Notes: generated from the letters alone by a model not told the origin. 64,000 nt of DNA from Desulfoluna spongiiphila (GCF_900101345.1 NZ_FMUX01000004.1:171239-235238), one strand, 5' to 3'; shown: positions 27,745-37,354, numbered from the stretch's first letter. Made by a program: numbers and translations.

Positions 27745-29277
27745 ATGATATTAATCATCGATTTCGGTTCACAATTCAACCAGCTCATCGCACGCCGCGT
27801 CCGTGAGTTCAACGTGTACTGCCAGGTCGACGCACCCAATGTCGCCACCCTGGACTACATCAAAGAGCTCAAGCCCGAGGGCATCATCCTCTCCGGTGGC
27901 CCCTGCAGCATTTACGATGAAAACAGCCCCCAGGTGGACAGCGCCATCTTCGATCTGGGCATCCCCGTCCTCGGCATCTGCTACGGCATGCAGTTCATGG
28001 TCAGCACCCTGGGCGGCGAGGTCAAGCGTTCCGACAAGCGGGAGTACGGGTTTGCCGAGCTCGCCATCAAAGAGCCTTGCCGCATCTTCGAAGGGATCGA
28101 GTCCCCCACCCAGTGCTGGATGAGCCACGGCGACTCCATCTCAAAGCTCCCCGAAGGGTTTATGCCCACCGGCACCACCGACAACACCCCCTTTGCCGCA
28201 GCCGCGGACCCGGCCAGAAAATTTTACGGCCTGCAGTTCCACCCCGAGGTAGAGCACTCCCTCAAGGGGCGCGAGATGCTCTCCAACTTTCTCTTTGATG
28301 TCTGCGGATGCCAGCGCACCTGGACCATGGAGAATGTCGTCAAGTCATCCATTGAAGAGATAAAAACCACCGTCGGCGACAAAAAGGTCATCCTGGGCCT
28401 TTCCGGCGGCGTGGACTCCACCGTGGCCGCCGTGCTCATCCACAAGGCCATCGGCCGGAACCTCACCTGCATCTTCGTGGACAACGGGCTCATGCGGCTC
28501 AACGAGCGGGAGAAGCTGGAAGAGTCCCTCACCGACAAGCTGGACCTCAACATCAAGTTTGTTGACGCTTCCGAGCGGTTTCTCACGGCCCTTGACGGCG
28601 TCTCCGATCCCGAGCAGAAGCGAAAACTCATCGGCAACATCTTCATCGATGTCTTTGAAGACGAAGCCGCAAAAGTGGAAGGGGCGGAGTTCCTCGGCCA
28701 GGGGACCCTCTACCCGGACGTCATCGAGTCCCAGTCCGTATTCGGCGGTGCCTCGGACGTTATCAAGTCCCACCACAACGTGGGCGGCCTCCCCGAGGAC
28801 ATGAAGCTCAAACTCGTTGAGCCCCTGAAATACCTCTTTAAAGACGAAGTCCGCGCCCTGGGCGAAGAGATGGGCATCCCCGACGATCTTGTCTGGCGCC
28901 AGCCCTTCCCCGGCCCCGGCCTCGGCATCCGCGTCCTGGGTGAAATCACCAAGCGCCGCCTCGACATCCTCCGGGAAGCCGACGCCATCATCGTGGAAGA
29001 GATCAAAAAGGCCGGTTTCTACAAAAAAGTCTGGCAGTCCTTTGCCGTGCTGCTCCCCATTAAGAGTGTGGGCGTCATGGGCGATCAGCGCACCTACGAT
29101 TACACGGTCGCCATGCGTGCCGTCACCAGCAAGGACGCCATGACCGCAGACTGGGCGCGCCTTCCCCACGATCTCCTTGCCCGCATCTCCAACCGGGTGA
29201 TCAACGAAGTCAACGGGGTCAACCGCATGGTGTACGACATCACCTCCAAACCCCCCGGAACCATTGAATGGGAATAG
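27745..29277 (+). CDS. guaA: GMP synthase (glutamine-hydrolysing)
   Basis: 510 residues. A class I glutamine amidotransferase domain has Cys79 in GICYGMQF and the HPE triad part in FHPEVEHS. An ATP-pyrophosphatase domain with SGGVDS at 220-225 follows, then a C-terminal dimerisation domain ending [13 protein letters not shown] (KPPGTIEWE). It converts XMP to GMP. AAAGGA lies 7 nt before ATG 27745. guaB is not adjacent; a coiled-coil membrane protein gene follows after 6 bp. Confidence 0.97.
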   Translation: MILIIDFGSQFNQLIARRVREFNVYCQVDAPNVATLDYIKELKPEGIILSGGPCSIYDENSPQVDSAIFDLGIPVLGICYGMQFMVSTLGGEVKRSDKREYGFAELAIKEPCRIFEGIESPTQCWMSHGDSISKLPEGFMPTGTTDNTPFAAAADPARKFYGLQFHPEVEHSLKGREMLSNFLFDVCGCQRTWTMENVVKSSIEEIKTTVGDKKVILGLSGGVDSTVAAVLIHKAIGRNLTCIFVDNGLMRLNEREKLEESLTDKLDLNIKFVDASERFLTALDGVSDPEQKRKLIGNIFIDVFEDEAAKVEGAEFLGQGTLYPDVIESQSVFGGASDVIKSHHNVGGLPEDMKLKLVEPLKYLFKDEVRALGEEMGIPDDLVWRQPFPGPGLGIRVLGEITKRRLDILREADAIIVEEIKKAGFYKKVWQSFAVLLPIKSVGVMGDQRTYDYTVAMRAVTSKDAMTADWARLPHDLLARISNRVINEVNGVNRMVYDITSKPPGTIEWE

Positions 29278-29283
29278 GCCCGT

Positions 29284-30105
29284 ATGGACAAGAAAAACGA
29301 CGGTCGGTTTGTGTTCGGGGCCGACGACAAAGATGAACCGGTGGCCTACGGCGACCATGAGCGTTCCCGGCTGGACAGCCTCAGCCTCAAGGTAACGCTC
29401 ATTGCCGTCATTACGCCCTGCCTGATAGGCATCGTGATGCTCTTCGGTTACATCGACATGAACCGACGGGTGGCGGCCTTCAAGGACACCGGCTCCAAAG
29501 AGGTGCGCAGCGCTTCCAAGGACATGGAGCGCATGGTCTCCTCCCTTCAGGTCAAAAACGCCCGAATGGAAAAGCTCCTGGACGAAGAGCTGGGGGTCAT
29601 CAAAACCCGGCTCGGGGTGTTGGAGAAAAAAATCGGCAAGGCCCAAAAGGACGTCGATTTTATTGTGGCCACCCGCCTCACCAAAAAGCAGACCGAGGCC
29701 CGTTTCGGAACGCTTGAGACCCGGCTCGGTAAAAACGACAAGGCCCTGGCCCTGATCCAGTCCGATGTGGACGAAACCATCGACCGCACCCGGCAGCTGG
29801 AGAAGAAAACCGCAGCCGATGCCAAGGGCCTGACCCGGCTCAAGGCTGACCTTGCCGCCGCCCGAAAAGATCTGAAGGACCTGGCAGTCTCCCTGCCCAC
29901 CCTTTCGGAACTCGACAAGCGGCTGAAAAAGGAACGCATCCTGCTCCAGGTCCGCATTGACGAGGTGCGCACCTCCCTTGACATGCGCATGGACAGTATC
30001 GAAAAGGCGGACCAGGGCCCCCCTGCCCCGGCAGACCCTCCTGCCCAGACGCCCCCGCCCGCCTCGCCGGCCGGGACCATCAGCGAGCAGGAGATCGGCG
30101 GCTGA
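29284..30105 (+). CDS. membrane-anchored coiled-coil protein of unknown function
   Basis: 273 residues. A charged cytoplasmic N-terminus (1-35) precedes one membrane helix (about 36-55). A long, highly charged coiled coil (60-235) with heptads rich in Lys, Glu and Leu follows, and then a proline-rich tail. I do not recognise a named family. It begins 6 bp after guaA and is probably co-transcribed. The topology suggests a scaffold or spacer across the periplasm. A strong hairpin terminator follows it. Confidence 0.75.
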   Translation: MDKKNDGRFVFGADDKDEPVAYGDHERSRLDSLSLKVTLIAVITPCLIGIVMLFGYIDMNRRVAAFKDTGSKEVRSASKDMERMVSSLQVKNARMEKLLDEELGVIKTRLGVLEKKIGKAQKDVDFIVATRLTKKQTEARFGTLETRLGKNDKALALIQSDVDETIDRTRQLEKKTAADAKGLTRLKADLAAARKDLKDLAVSLPTLSELDKRLKKERILLQVRIDEVRTSLDMRMDSIEKADQGPPAPADPPAQTPPPASPAGTISEQEIGG

Positions 30106-30143
30106 CCCGTCGTCCGTCGTCCGTCATCCCATACACCAACCCG

Positions 30144-30176
30144 AGGGGCCATGCTGCGGCATGGCCCCTTTTGTTT
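30144..30176 (+). terminator. terminator touching the RBS of the next gene
   Basis: AGGGGCCATGC (30144-30154) pairs with GCATGGCCCCTT (30159-30170), then TTGTTT. It ends the guaA unit, but its T-run abuts AGGAG (30178-30182) and the ATG at 30185, so it could also act as an attenuator or hold the ribosome-binding site. Confidence 0.75.
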
Positions 30177-30184
30177 AGGAGCCC

Positions 30185-31711
30185 ATGACCTCCACCGCCG
30201 AAGATATCGAACGGCTCTTTTCCGCATCGCGGGGCTACAACGCCCTGTTTCTCGCTGCCGGATCCATTGAAGAGGCCTGCGAAGAGAACCCGGAGAGCCT
30301 TACGGAAACAGGGGTCAGACTCCTCCTCGGATGCCTTGCCGACGACCGGTTTGAGACCCGGCGAACCGCCTATTTCTTCTACGGACGCCTCGCCGGGATC
30401 CTCGCCCGCACCGCCGAAGCCCTCGGGCCCGGCCACCCCGTCTCCCGCCTGGCCCTTGAAGGCGTCAGCACCCTGTGCGCCGAGGCAAAAGGGAGGCGCC
30501 ACATGGCCATCTGCTCAGCCTGTCACTGCCTGGCCCCGAGACACTCTGACCTTCCCCCTGCAGGGCCTGGTCCGGCCCCCACCTGCTGCTCCCTGGACGA
30601 GATCCTTCAAAGGGCGGGTTTTCCCCTGGATACCCACCCCCATCCCACGGGCCGCAGCCTCCTTTACCACCACGGGAAAACCACCCTGGTCATCAAGTGC
30701 GCGCGACCCGAAGAAGATCCCGAAGGTCTCTCGGCCGAATGGCACTGGATGCAGACCCTGGCCTCGTCACTCCCGCCCGGTTCCCACGTACCGACACCTG
30801 TGGGCCCTGCCCTGATGCGTATCACGGACCTTCCCCAAGAAGCGGCATCGGACACGGCCATGGCCTTTCTCACCACACCGGACTACTTTACCTACCCCAA
30901 CGAACCCCTGGCCCCCCTGGAGACCGCCAGCGTTATCGAAATCATGGGCCGGTCCGCCTTTCTCTTCGGCCACCTGGCCGCCCGGGGCATCCTCCACACG
31001 GCTCCGGTCCCCCTCTTCCACAACCGCGTCCAGACCGACCGACGCAACGACGAAGGGGTCTACCTCTGGCAGAAAGGGGGCCGCCTGGACCGCTGGCTCG
31101 CCTCCTGCCGGTTCCCCAACTTCGGCTTGTCCGGCCTGCGAGACTTTGAACACATGAGCACGGCCCGGGAGCTGCCCACAGGGGACTACTACCGCATCAT
31201 GGGAGACCAGATCCTGAGCCTGCTCCTCGTGGCCGGAAGCCATTTTCGCAGCAGGGAAGGCGCAGCCGCCCTTTCGCACGCTCCCGACACCAGCGATCGC
31301 CGAGATTGGTTCAACGCAGATCACCTCACCGCCATGCTGGAAGCCATCCTGACCGGCTACCACCAGGGATTTACAGGGGGCGGGTCAAAGCCCCCGGACG
31401 GAATCGACTTAGGGGCCCTTGGCAGACGCATGATCGAAGAGATGGGACGAGATACCCATATGGAGGAGATTTTAAGGGCAAGGGACCAGCAGGATATGGA
31501 GGAAAAAGACTTTACGCGGTTTCTTACGGATCGGGGCTACAGCGACCAAGAGGCGCAACGGGTACCCCGGGGCGCCGCCGATATCATCCTCTTCACCGGC
31601 CCCCACCTGGGACGGTTCAACGGGAAAATATCCTGTCCCGAATTAATTGAGTTTACGGCCACCCTTGCATCCATTACAATAACCGACGGGTTTTTGATAA
31701 ACGCCCCGTGA
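30185..31711 (+). CDS. kinase-fold protein, possibly SidJ-related pseudokinase
   Basis: 508 residues, no signal peptide or membrane segment. Residues 1-115 are helical and repeat-like (LLLGCLADDRFETRRTAYFF). From about 155 there are features of a protein-kinase fold: a strand with a possible ATP-anchoring Lys (TTLVIKCARPEED), a helix with Glu (SAEWHWMQTL), a hinge-like PNEPLAPLE, and a loop HTAPVPLFHNR near 275. The canonical HRD and DFG motifs are missing. From memory this resembles proteins labelled SidJ-related pseudokinase in Desulfobacterota; SidJ itself is a calmodulin-dependent glutamylase. This is a tentative inference. The gene is followed 33 bp later by a small unknown gene, probably a partner. 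Confidence 0.5.
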   Translation: MTSTAEDIERLFSASRGYNALFLAAGSIEEACEENPESLTETGVRLLLGCLADDRFETRRTAYFFYGRLAGILARTAEALGPGHPVSRLALEGVSTLCAEAKGRRHMAICSACHCLAPRHSDLPPAGPGPAPTCCSLDEILQRAGFPLDTHPHPTGRSLLYHHGKTTLVIKCARPEEDPEGLSAEWHWMQTLASSLPPGSHVPTPVGPALMRITDLPQEAASDTAMAFLTTPDYFTYPNEPLAPLETASVIEIMGRSAFLFGHLAARGILHTAPVPLFHNRVQTDRRNDEGVYLWQKGGRLDRWLASCRFPNFGLSGLRDFEHMSTARELPTGDYYRIMGDQILSLLLVAGSHFRSREGAAALSHAPDTSDRRDWFNADHLTAMLEAILTGYHQGFTGGGSKPPDGIDLGALGRRMIEEMGRDTHMEEILRARDQQDMEEKDFTRFLTDRGYSDQEAQRVPRGAADIILFTGPHLGRFNGKISCPELIEFTATLASITITDGFLINAP

Positions 31712-31744
31712 TCCGTATCGAGTCCCCACGGCAAAGGAGAGCCT

Positions 31745-32185
31745 GTGTTGGTCATCTACGATGACATCTACCAATGGAAAGGCCCTGAAGGAGGGTGCAA
31801 AGAGTGTGCTGCGGGAGATATCCGGCACACCCCCTGGCTCATCACGTGCCGACTGCGGATCATCGACCTGGCCCCCGGGACCACGTCGGTAATGCCCTTG
31901 AAGCGCCACGTGGTGCTGGCCGAAGACATCTCCGATGGCCCCCGCCGGCGCATCTGTGCCGAAAGCCTGGGGCGTCATATTTTCTGTGAGTTCAACCTGT
32001 CCATCAAGCGCACCCTCTGGATCGAGTGCGATCCCTTCCTCAAAGAGGCCTTCCACGCGGCCCACTTCACCCCCGCCTACCACGACGGCGAAGAGACCAT
32101 CTACACCATCACCTGGCGGCCCCTTCTCCACGCCGAAAAAAACACCCTCAAAACACACCTCACGACATTTTCCGAAACCACCTGA
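31745..32185 (+). CDS. conserved-looking protein of unknown function, partner of the kinase-fold gene
   Basis: 146 residues, no signal or membrane segment. It has a CKEC pair near residue 18 and several beta-strand-like stretches (LITCRLRIIDL, RRICAESLGRHIFCEF, TIYTITWRPLL). No recognised domain. The start is GTG 31745 or TTG 31748; AAGGAG lies 5 or 8 nt upstream, so TTG has the better spacing. It follows the kinase-fold gene closely in the same direction. Confidence 0.65.
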   Translation: MLVIYDDIYQWKGPEGGCKECAAGDIRHTPWLITCRLRIIDLAPGTTSVMPLKRHVVLAEDISDGPRRRICAESLGRHIFCEFNLSIKRTLWIECDPFLKEAFHAAHFTPAYHDGEETIYTITWRPLLHAEKNTLKTHLTTFSETT

Positions 32186-32271
32186 CGAAAGTCAGAAGAT
32201 AAATGATGCCTTCGATGGTTAAAGTCGGATGAATCACAGATCAAAAGGGCTCAGGAAAAAACAAAAGCAAT

Positions 32272-32354
32272 GCCTCAGGCGGCGAGGTGAGCCACCTTGA
32301 AAGCGGGTTGCCGCAGCGCTTTAACCCTCGTTCCTCGGGTCAAATCACAGCGGC
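32272..32354 (+). repeat. dispersed repeat, copy 1 (left half)
   Basis: It begins GCCTCAGGCGGC and continues through GCCACCTTGAAAGC and CCTCGTTCCTCGGGTCAAAT. By eye, 70 of 83 positions match the copy at 38866. No matching right end was found, so it is probably truncated. Confidence 0.75.
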
Positions 32355-32397
32355 ATTCTTTTGGGATTCGTATGCGTTGAATAATTGAGCCTCTATG

Positions 32398-33009
32398 TTA
32401 TTGCATTCCGGCCAATTGCCGGATGCCGTCGGCGATAAACTGAATGGCCAGGGCGGCCAGGATCACGCCGAAAAGGCGCTTGATGATGTCATCGCCGGTG
32501 CCGCCGATGCACCGCATGACGGTGCCTGCAAAGAGAAAGGAGATGAGGGTGATGGTATTGATGATAAGGACGGCCGCCATCACCGAGACCACTTCGGGGG
32601 TCCCGGCGGCTCCGGAAAAGAGCAGGATGGTCAGGGTCAGGCAGCCCGGGCCGGACAAAAGGGGAATGGACATGGGATAAACGCTGATATCGGTCAGCCC
32701 CTGGACCGCCCCGCCTTCCTGCTGGGATTCGGCGCCTGTGATCATGTGAAAGGCGGTATAGAAGAGAAGCAGCCCCCCTGCCACGCGCAGGGACTCGATA
32801 CTGATACCGAGTCGGGTCAAAAGGACCTCCCCGAAAAATCCGAAGGCCAGGATGATGCAGGTGGAGACCGCAATGGATTTCACCGCCATGCTACGGCGAT
32901 AGCTGCGGCCCTTGCCGTCGGTGAGGGCATAAAAGATGATGGCGGCCCCCAGGGGGTCGATGATGACAAAATACGATGTCAGGGCATGGAGAAAGGTTTC
33001 AACGGGCAT
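32398..33009 (-). CDS. MarC-family integral membrane protein
   Basis: 203 residues, six membrane helices. It matches the MarC/UPF0056 family: the FVIIDPLGAAIIFYALT start, the GISIESLRVAGGLLLFYTAF segment, and SIPLLSGPGCLT. The family was once linked to multidrug resistance, but its role is unclear. It stands alone and is convergent with the small unknown gene on its left. Confidence 0.9.
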   Translation of the reverse strand: MPVETFLHALTSYFVIIDPLGAAIIFYALTDGKGRSYRRSMAVKSIAVSTCIILAFGFFGEVLLTRLGISIESLRVAGGLLLFYTAFHMITGAESQQEGGAVQGLTDISVYPMSIPLLSGPGCLTLTILLFSGAAGTPEVVSVMAAVLIINTITLISFLFAGTVMRCIGGTGDDIIKRLFGVILAALAIQFIADGIRQLAGMQ

Positions 33010-33474
33010 GGTTCGTTTCCAACGAAAAAGGGATAAAAGGCCGCCCCGGGCAACACAAGGGGCTGACCGGAGTCAGACATGTGTGGAGGACTTCGCGCCG
33101 GGTTGCGACCGGACGCATGGTGCGATCTGCATCATTTTCAGCAATACATCAAAACAGGCAAACACTGCTTTCTAACCCACCTGAAGAACAAAAGAAAGGA
33201 GATTCAGCGCCTCGTTTCAAAAGGGCACCCATTCCGGACCCGTGGCTCCCCGAATCCCGCCCGCCAACCCCTTGTATCTCCGGTTTTTTCAAGCAGAAGA
33301 GCCCCTTTTCCCGGCACTGCCCCCGCCTAATTTCCGGTGCCGTCATGAAATAGGGTTGACATGACTCCATTCCACGACTAAAAACGAAACGTCATCTATT
33401 TTTTAAGATACGTTCGCACTCACGGGTTGCCAGCATGACGGTCCCGGCGTTGTTGACCCGTTTGTTGCCTGCCG
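33010..33474. other. non-coding stretch upstream of the DDAH operon
   Basis: No gene is supported between marC and the hairpin at 33475. Because marC runs leftward, this should contain the promoter of the rightward operon; no clear hexamers were recognised. Confidence 0.45.
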
Positions 33475-33508
33475 ACGGCACCATGGCTATACATGGCTGC
33501 CGTTTTTC
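33475..33508 (+). terminator. terminator-like hairpin 55 nt before the DDAH gene (possible attenuator)
   Basis: ACGGCACCATG (33475-33485) pairs with CATGG-C-TGCCGT (33492-33503) with one bulge, followed by TTTTTC. No rightward gene lies upstream, so it would stop transcription inside the operon leader unless relieved. Confidence 0.6.
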
Positions 33509-33562
33509 TGCTGTGGAAGGGATCGGTTACCGTTTTTGTTGTAAGGAGTTGGTGGTTTCGCT

Positions 33563-34321
33563 ATGTTTCAGAAAGCTATCGTCAGAATACCCTGTAGGAA
33601 TTTCGCCAAAGGCATTACCACACAGTCCCTGGGTGCCCCGGATTATGATACAATGCTCGCTCAGCACACCACCTACACCGAGACCCTGAAATCCCTCGGC
33701 CTTACGGTGGAGGTGCTCGAAGCAGAGGAGGCCTACCCGGATGCGCATTTTGTGGAGGACACCGCAGTGGTCTTCCCCGAAGCCGCCGTCATCACCAACC
33801 CCGGCGCGGATGCGCGAAAAGGCGAAGAGGTGACCATCGAAAAGGCCCTGACCGCTCACCGCCCCATCGAAAAGATCACGGCCCCCGGAACCGTGGACGG
33901 CGGCGACATCCTCATGGTGGGTCGCCACTTCTTCATCGGTGTCTCCGACCGAACCAACGATGAAGGTGCCGCCCAGCTGGGTGCCATCGTAACCCGGCAC
34001 GGATACACCTGGTCCGCCGTTCCCGTGGCTGCAGGGCTTCACTTCAAGTCCAGCGTCAACTACGTGGGGAAAAACACCCTGCTCGTCACCGAAACATTTC
34101 AGGACCGCAGTGAGCTTGAGGGATACACCCTTCTTGTCCTCGACCCCGAAGAGGAGTATGCAGGCAACACGCTCCTTATCAACGACACACTGATCATGCC
34201 CAAGGGATACCCCAAAACACGGGCAAAACTTGAGGCGCTGGAGCTCCCCATCGTGGAGATCGATACCAGCGAAACCAGAAAAATGGACGGGGGGCTCACC
34301 TGCCTCTCCCTCCGATTTTAA
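33563..34321 (+). CDS. dimethylarginine dimethylaminohydrolase (DDAH)-family hydrolase
   Basis: 252 residues in the pentein fold of the amidinotransferase superfamily. Catalytic features are visible: HFVEDTAVV near 61, GTVDGGD near 112, His160 in LHFKSSVN, and nucleophile Cys247 in GGLTCLS at the C-terminus. DDAH releases dimethylamine from methylated arginines, giving citrulline; some relatives act on arginine or other guanidines. It leads a cluster with a zinc ribbon gene and a polar amino-acid ABC transporter, so imported arginine-like compounds are a likely substrate. Confidence 0.88.
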   Translation: MFQKAIVRIPCRNFAKGITTQSLGAPDYDTMLAQHTTYTETLKSLGLTVEVLEAEEAYPDAHFVEDTAVVFPEAAVITNPGADARKGEEVTIEKALTAHRPIEKITAPGTVDGGDILMVGRHFFIGVSDRTNDEGAAQLGAIVTRHGYTWSAVPVAAGLHFKSSVNYVGKNTLLVTETFQDRSELEGYTLLVLDPEEEYAGNTLLINDTLIMPKGYPKTRAKLEALELPIVEIDTSETRKMDGGLTCLSLRF

Positions 34322-34351
34322 CGTCACCTGTCTTTTAGGCGAGGAGGTCCC

Positions 34352-34516
34352 ATGGACGTCATCAAAAACAGATACAAAAGGGAAGCCGTGGAGGTGCACT
34401 GCCCGCAGTGCAAGCGCAGCCAGATCATCTACCTTCCCGATGAAAAAATGCCGGACTGCCCCGTCTGTCGGAAAAAAATGATCATCAAAGAGGTCCTTAC
34501 GGAAGGCAAATATTGA
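34352..34516 (+). CDS. 54-residue zinc-ribbon protein
   Basis: Small ORF starting at ATG 34352 with GAGGAGG 4 nt ahead. It contains two cysteine pairs, CPQC (near 17-20) and CPVC (near 36-39), spaced as in a zinc ribbon, and ends KMIIKEVLTEGKY. There is no signal peptide. It sits between the DDAH gene (30 bp after its stop) and the transporter (80 bp before it), so it is probably co-expressed. Its role is unknown; a nucleic-acid or protein-binding accessory is possible. Confidence 0.8.
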   Translation: MDVIKNRYKREAVEVHCPQCKRSQIIYLPDEKMPDCPVCRKKMIIKEVLTEGKY

Positions 34517-34596
34517 CCCAAGGCCGTGCCTTTGCCAACGCCGCCCCGTACGGATGAAGTGTTAACGGAGAGAACGAACTGGAGGATTATTCACTG

Positions 34597-35412
34597 ATGA
34601 AGCTGAAAAAGATGCTGATTGCGACCCTGTGCCTGCTGGCGTTTGCCGCCCAGGGATTCGCAGACGACATTGAACTGGCCAAGAAGTCCACCCTGAACAA
34701 GATCCTGGAACGCAAAGAACTCCGCATCGGCCTTGACCCCGGCTACCAGCCCTTTGAAATGACCGACAAAAAGGGCAACATCGTAGGATTCGACATCGAC
34801 ATCGCCAAACTCCTGGCCAAGTCCCTGGGTGTCAAACTCACCATTGTCAACACCGACTTTGACGGTATCATTCCTGCCCTGCTCACCGACAAGTTCGACA
34901 TCATCTTAAGCGGCATGACCATCACCCAGAGCCGCAACACGCAGATCAACTTCCCCGAGCCCTACATCGTGGTGGGCCAGGCCATTATCCTGAACAAGCG
35001 CCTGAAGGACACCGTCCACTCCTACAAGGACCTGAACGATCCCAAGTACACCGTGGCCTCACGCATCGGCACCACCGGGGAGATGGCCACCAAGCGCATG
35101 ATCCCCAAGGCCAAGTACAAGTCCTTTGACAAAGAGGCAGACGGCGCCATGGACGTGGTCAACGGCCAGGCCGACGCCTTTGTCTACGACCTCCCCTTTG
35201 GCGTGGTCTTCATGGCCCAGCACGGGGAAGGCAAAGCGATCCTCCTGGACGAGCCCTTCACCTACGAGCCCCTGGGAATGGGCATCCGCAAAGGCGATCC
35301 GGATTTCCTCAACTTCTTGAACAACTTTGTCCGCCAGATCAAGGCCGACGGCACCTACGATCGTCTCCACCACAAGTGGATCTCGAGCACCAAGTGGTTT
35401 AAAAATATGTAA
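34597..35412 (+). CDS. amino-acid ABC transporter, substrate-binding protein
   Basis: 271 residues with a Sec signal peptide (about 1-22, ending AAQGFA). It matches family 3 periplasmic binding proteins: LRIGLDPGYQPFEM near 42, GNIVGFDIDIAKLLA near 60, and TDFDGIIPALLTDKFDIILSG near 85. It binds a polar or basic amino acid and passes it to the permease encoded next. The specificity is not readable, but the DDAH gene in the same cluster suggests an arginine-like ligand. Confidence 0.93.
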   Translation: MKLKKMLIATLCLLAFAAQGFADDIELAKKSTLNKILERKELRIGLDPGYQPFEMTDKKGNIVGFDIDIAKLLAKSLGVKLTIVNTDFDGIIPALLTDKFDIILSGMTITQSRNTQINFPEPYIVVGQAIILNKRLKDTVHSYKDLNDPKYTVASRIGTTGEMATKRMIPKAKYKSFDKEADGAMDVVNGQADAFVYDLPFGVVFMAQHGEGKAILLDEPFTYEPLGMGIRKGDPDFLNFLNNFVRQIKADGTYDRLHHKWISSTKWFKNM

Positions 35413-35441
35413 CCGGTCCCCGACGGTTTTTCCGCATATCT

Positions 35442-35477
35442 TCACCCCGGCAGCTTTCCGCTTCCGGGGTGATTTGT
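35442..35477 (+). terminator. hairpin between binding protein and permease
   Basis: TCACCCCGG (35442-35450) pairs perfectly with CCGGGGTGA (35464-35472), followed by TTTG. Such hairpins after binding-protein genes often leave a large excess of that transcript over the permease. Confidence 0.7.
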
Positions 35478-35615
35478 TGCATGGCCGTTATGTGTACCAC
35501 ACGATTCACCTTCTCAGATCCGAACAGATCCCCATGCAAGGCTGTTCGGATGCGATCCCTCCCGCGGCCTTCAGGCAGACCGACCACATGCCGGCAGCGG
35601 ACAAAGGAGCAGGAC

Positions 35616-36620
35616 ATGTCACTTTACCCGGGTCTGGATGCGCCGCGCACCAAGGCGTACAAAACCATCTGGACAGGCATCTTTTTCGTCGCCCTCATCC
35701 TCGGCATGGCCGGCCTGTACGTGGCCACCAAGTCCGTGGACTACGTGTGGCGCTGGTACCAGGTGCCGGATTATTTTGTGTATCAGGAAGAGGTTGAGAC
35801 CTTAAGCGAAATCGACGGCCTCGTCGACCGCATCGAGACCCAAGGAACAGCCACCCATGTCACGGTGCGGGGCGAAGGGGAGACCGAGACCTACACCCTC
35901 CCCACGGAGAGCCTCCTGGCGGCGGAAGGGGATTATATTTACGCCGGCGACCCCCTGGGCTCACAAAAAAAGTGGCAGACAGGCCTTCTCCTTTACGGCC
36001 TCTGGATCACCCTTAAGGCAAGCTTTTATGCCATCATCCTGGCCTTGATCATCGGCATCGTCACCGGCCTGATGCGCATCTCCGACAACCCGGCTCTCAA
36101 ATGGTCCGCCATCACCTACATCGAGCTGGTCAGAGGATCCCCCTTGCTGGTGCAGCTGATGATCTGGTACTTTGTCATCGGCACCCTGATCAACCGGATC
36201 CTCATGGATTTAGGCATTTCCAAGATCCCCACCCTCTGGTTCGGGATCCTCTCGCTGGCCATCTTTACCGGTGCCTATACCGCTGAGATCGTCCGCGCGG
36301 GCATCCAGTCGGTGCAGGTCGGCCAGATGGAGGCGGCCCGGTCCCTCGGCATGAGCTACTTTGAGGCCATGCGAAAAGTGATCATGCCCCAGGCCATCAA
36401 CCGGATCCTGCCGGCCCTGGCCGGGCAGTTCATCAGTCTTATCAAAGACTCCTCCCTGCTGGGGGTTATCTCCGTCCGTGAGCTGACCAAAGTCACCCGT
36501 GAGGTGGTCACCTCATCTTTGCAACCCTTTGAACTCTGGATCGTCTGTGCGGCCCTCTACCTGGTCCTCACCTTCGGTTTCTCCCTGCTTGTCCAGAAGC
36601 TTGAAACAAGAGCGGTGTAA
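35616..36620 (+). CDS. amino-acid ABC transporter, permease protein
   Basis: 334 residues, longer than the usual 220-260. A first membrane helix (about 17-40) is followed by an extra 85-residue domain (55-125, [19 protein letters not shown]) and then the standard His/Glu/Gln/Arg permease core with [11 protein letters not shown] and the EAA-like [22 protein letters not shown]. The start ATG 35616 follows AAAGGAGCAGGAC. The extra domain is probably exposed to the periplasm and may help dock the binding protein. Confidence 0.93.
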   Translation: MSLYPGLDAPRTKAYKTIWTGIFFVALILGMAGLYVATKSVDYVWRWYQVPDYFVYQEEVETLSEIDGLVDRIETQGTATHVTVRGEGETETYTLPTESLLAAEGDYIYAGDPLGSQKKWQTGLLLYGLWITLKASFYAIILALIIGIVTGLMRISDNPALKWSAITYIELVRGSPLLVQLMIWYFVIGTLINRILMDLGISKIPTLWFGILSLAIFTGAYTAEIVRAGIQSVQVGQMEAARSLGMSYFEAMRKVIMPQAINRILPALAGQFISLIKDSSLLGVISVRELTKVTREVVTSSLQPFELWIVCAALYLVLTFGFSLLVQKLETRAV

Positions 36621-36622
36621 TC

Positions 36623-37354
36623 ATGATACGTGCACAACAGGTTAACAAATTTTTTTACGCACCCCATAAAATTCACGCCTTAAAGGACGCCTCCCTCGAT
36701 GTGGCCCCCGGTGAGGTGGTGGTCATCATCGGCCCTTCAGGCTCCGGGAAGAGCACCTTCCTCCGCTGCCTGAACCGTCTGGAGTACGCTGACAGCGGCA
36801 CCATCACCATTGACGGTGACGATGTCCTCGACCCCAAGGCCAACATCAACGCCATTCGGGCCGAAGCGGGAATGGTGTTCCAGTCCTTCAACCTCTTTCC
36901 CCACAAAACCGTGCTGGACAACCTCACCATGGCGCAGATGAGCGTCAGGAAACGGTCCAAAACCGAAGCCGAGGAAAAGGGGATGATGCTGCTTAAAAAA
37001 GTGGGCATCGAAGAAAAATTCAACGTCTACCCCAATCAGCTCTCGGGGGGACAGCAGCAACGCGTGGCCATCGCGCGCTCCCTGGCCATGGATCCGAAAG
37101 TGATCCTTTTCGACGAACCCACCAGTGCCCTGGACCCCGAGATGGTCGGTGAGGTCCTGGACGTCATGAAGGGACTGGCCAAGGAAGGGATGACCATGGT
37201 GGTGGTGACCCACGAAATGGGCTTTGCAAGGGAAGTGGCGGACCGGGTCATCTTCATGGACGCCGGATGCGTCATTGAAGAGGGCACCCCGGAAGAGTTT
37301 TTCTCGAACCCGAAAAGCGAGCGAACCCAGACCTTCCTCAATCAGATTCTCTAA
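36623..37354 (+). CDS. amino-acid ABC transporter, ATP-binding protein
   Basis: 243 residues, GlnQ-type. Walker [10 protein letters not shown] (37-45), Q-loop FQSFNLFPH, signature [15 protein letters not shown], Walker [14 protein letters not shown] and the switch His in [10 protein letters not shown] are all present. It starts 2 bp after the permease stop and powers that transporter. A strong terminator ends the unit. Confidence 0.96.
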   Translation: MIRAQQVNKFFYAPHKIHALKDASLDVAPGEVVVIIGPSGSGKSTFLRCLNRLEYADSGTITIDGDDVLDPKANINAIRAEAGMVFQSFNLFPHKTVLDNLTMAQMSVRKRSKTEAEEKGMMLLKKVGIEEKFNVYPNQLSGGQQQRVAIARSLAMDPKVILFDEPTSALDPEMVGEVLDVMKGLAKEGMTMVVVTHEMGFAREVADRVIFMDAGCVIEEGTPEEFFSNPKSERTQTFLNQIL

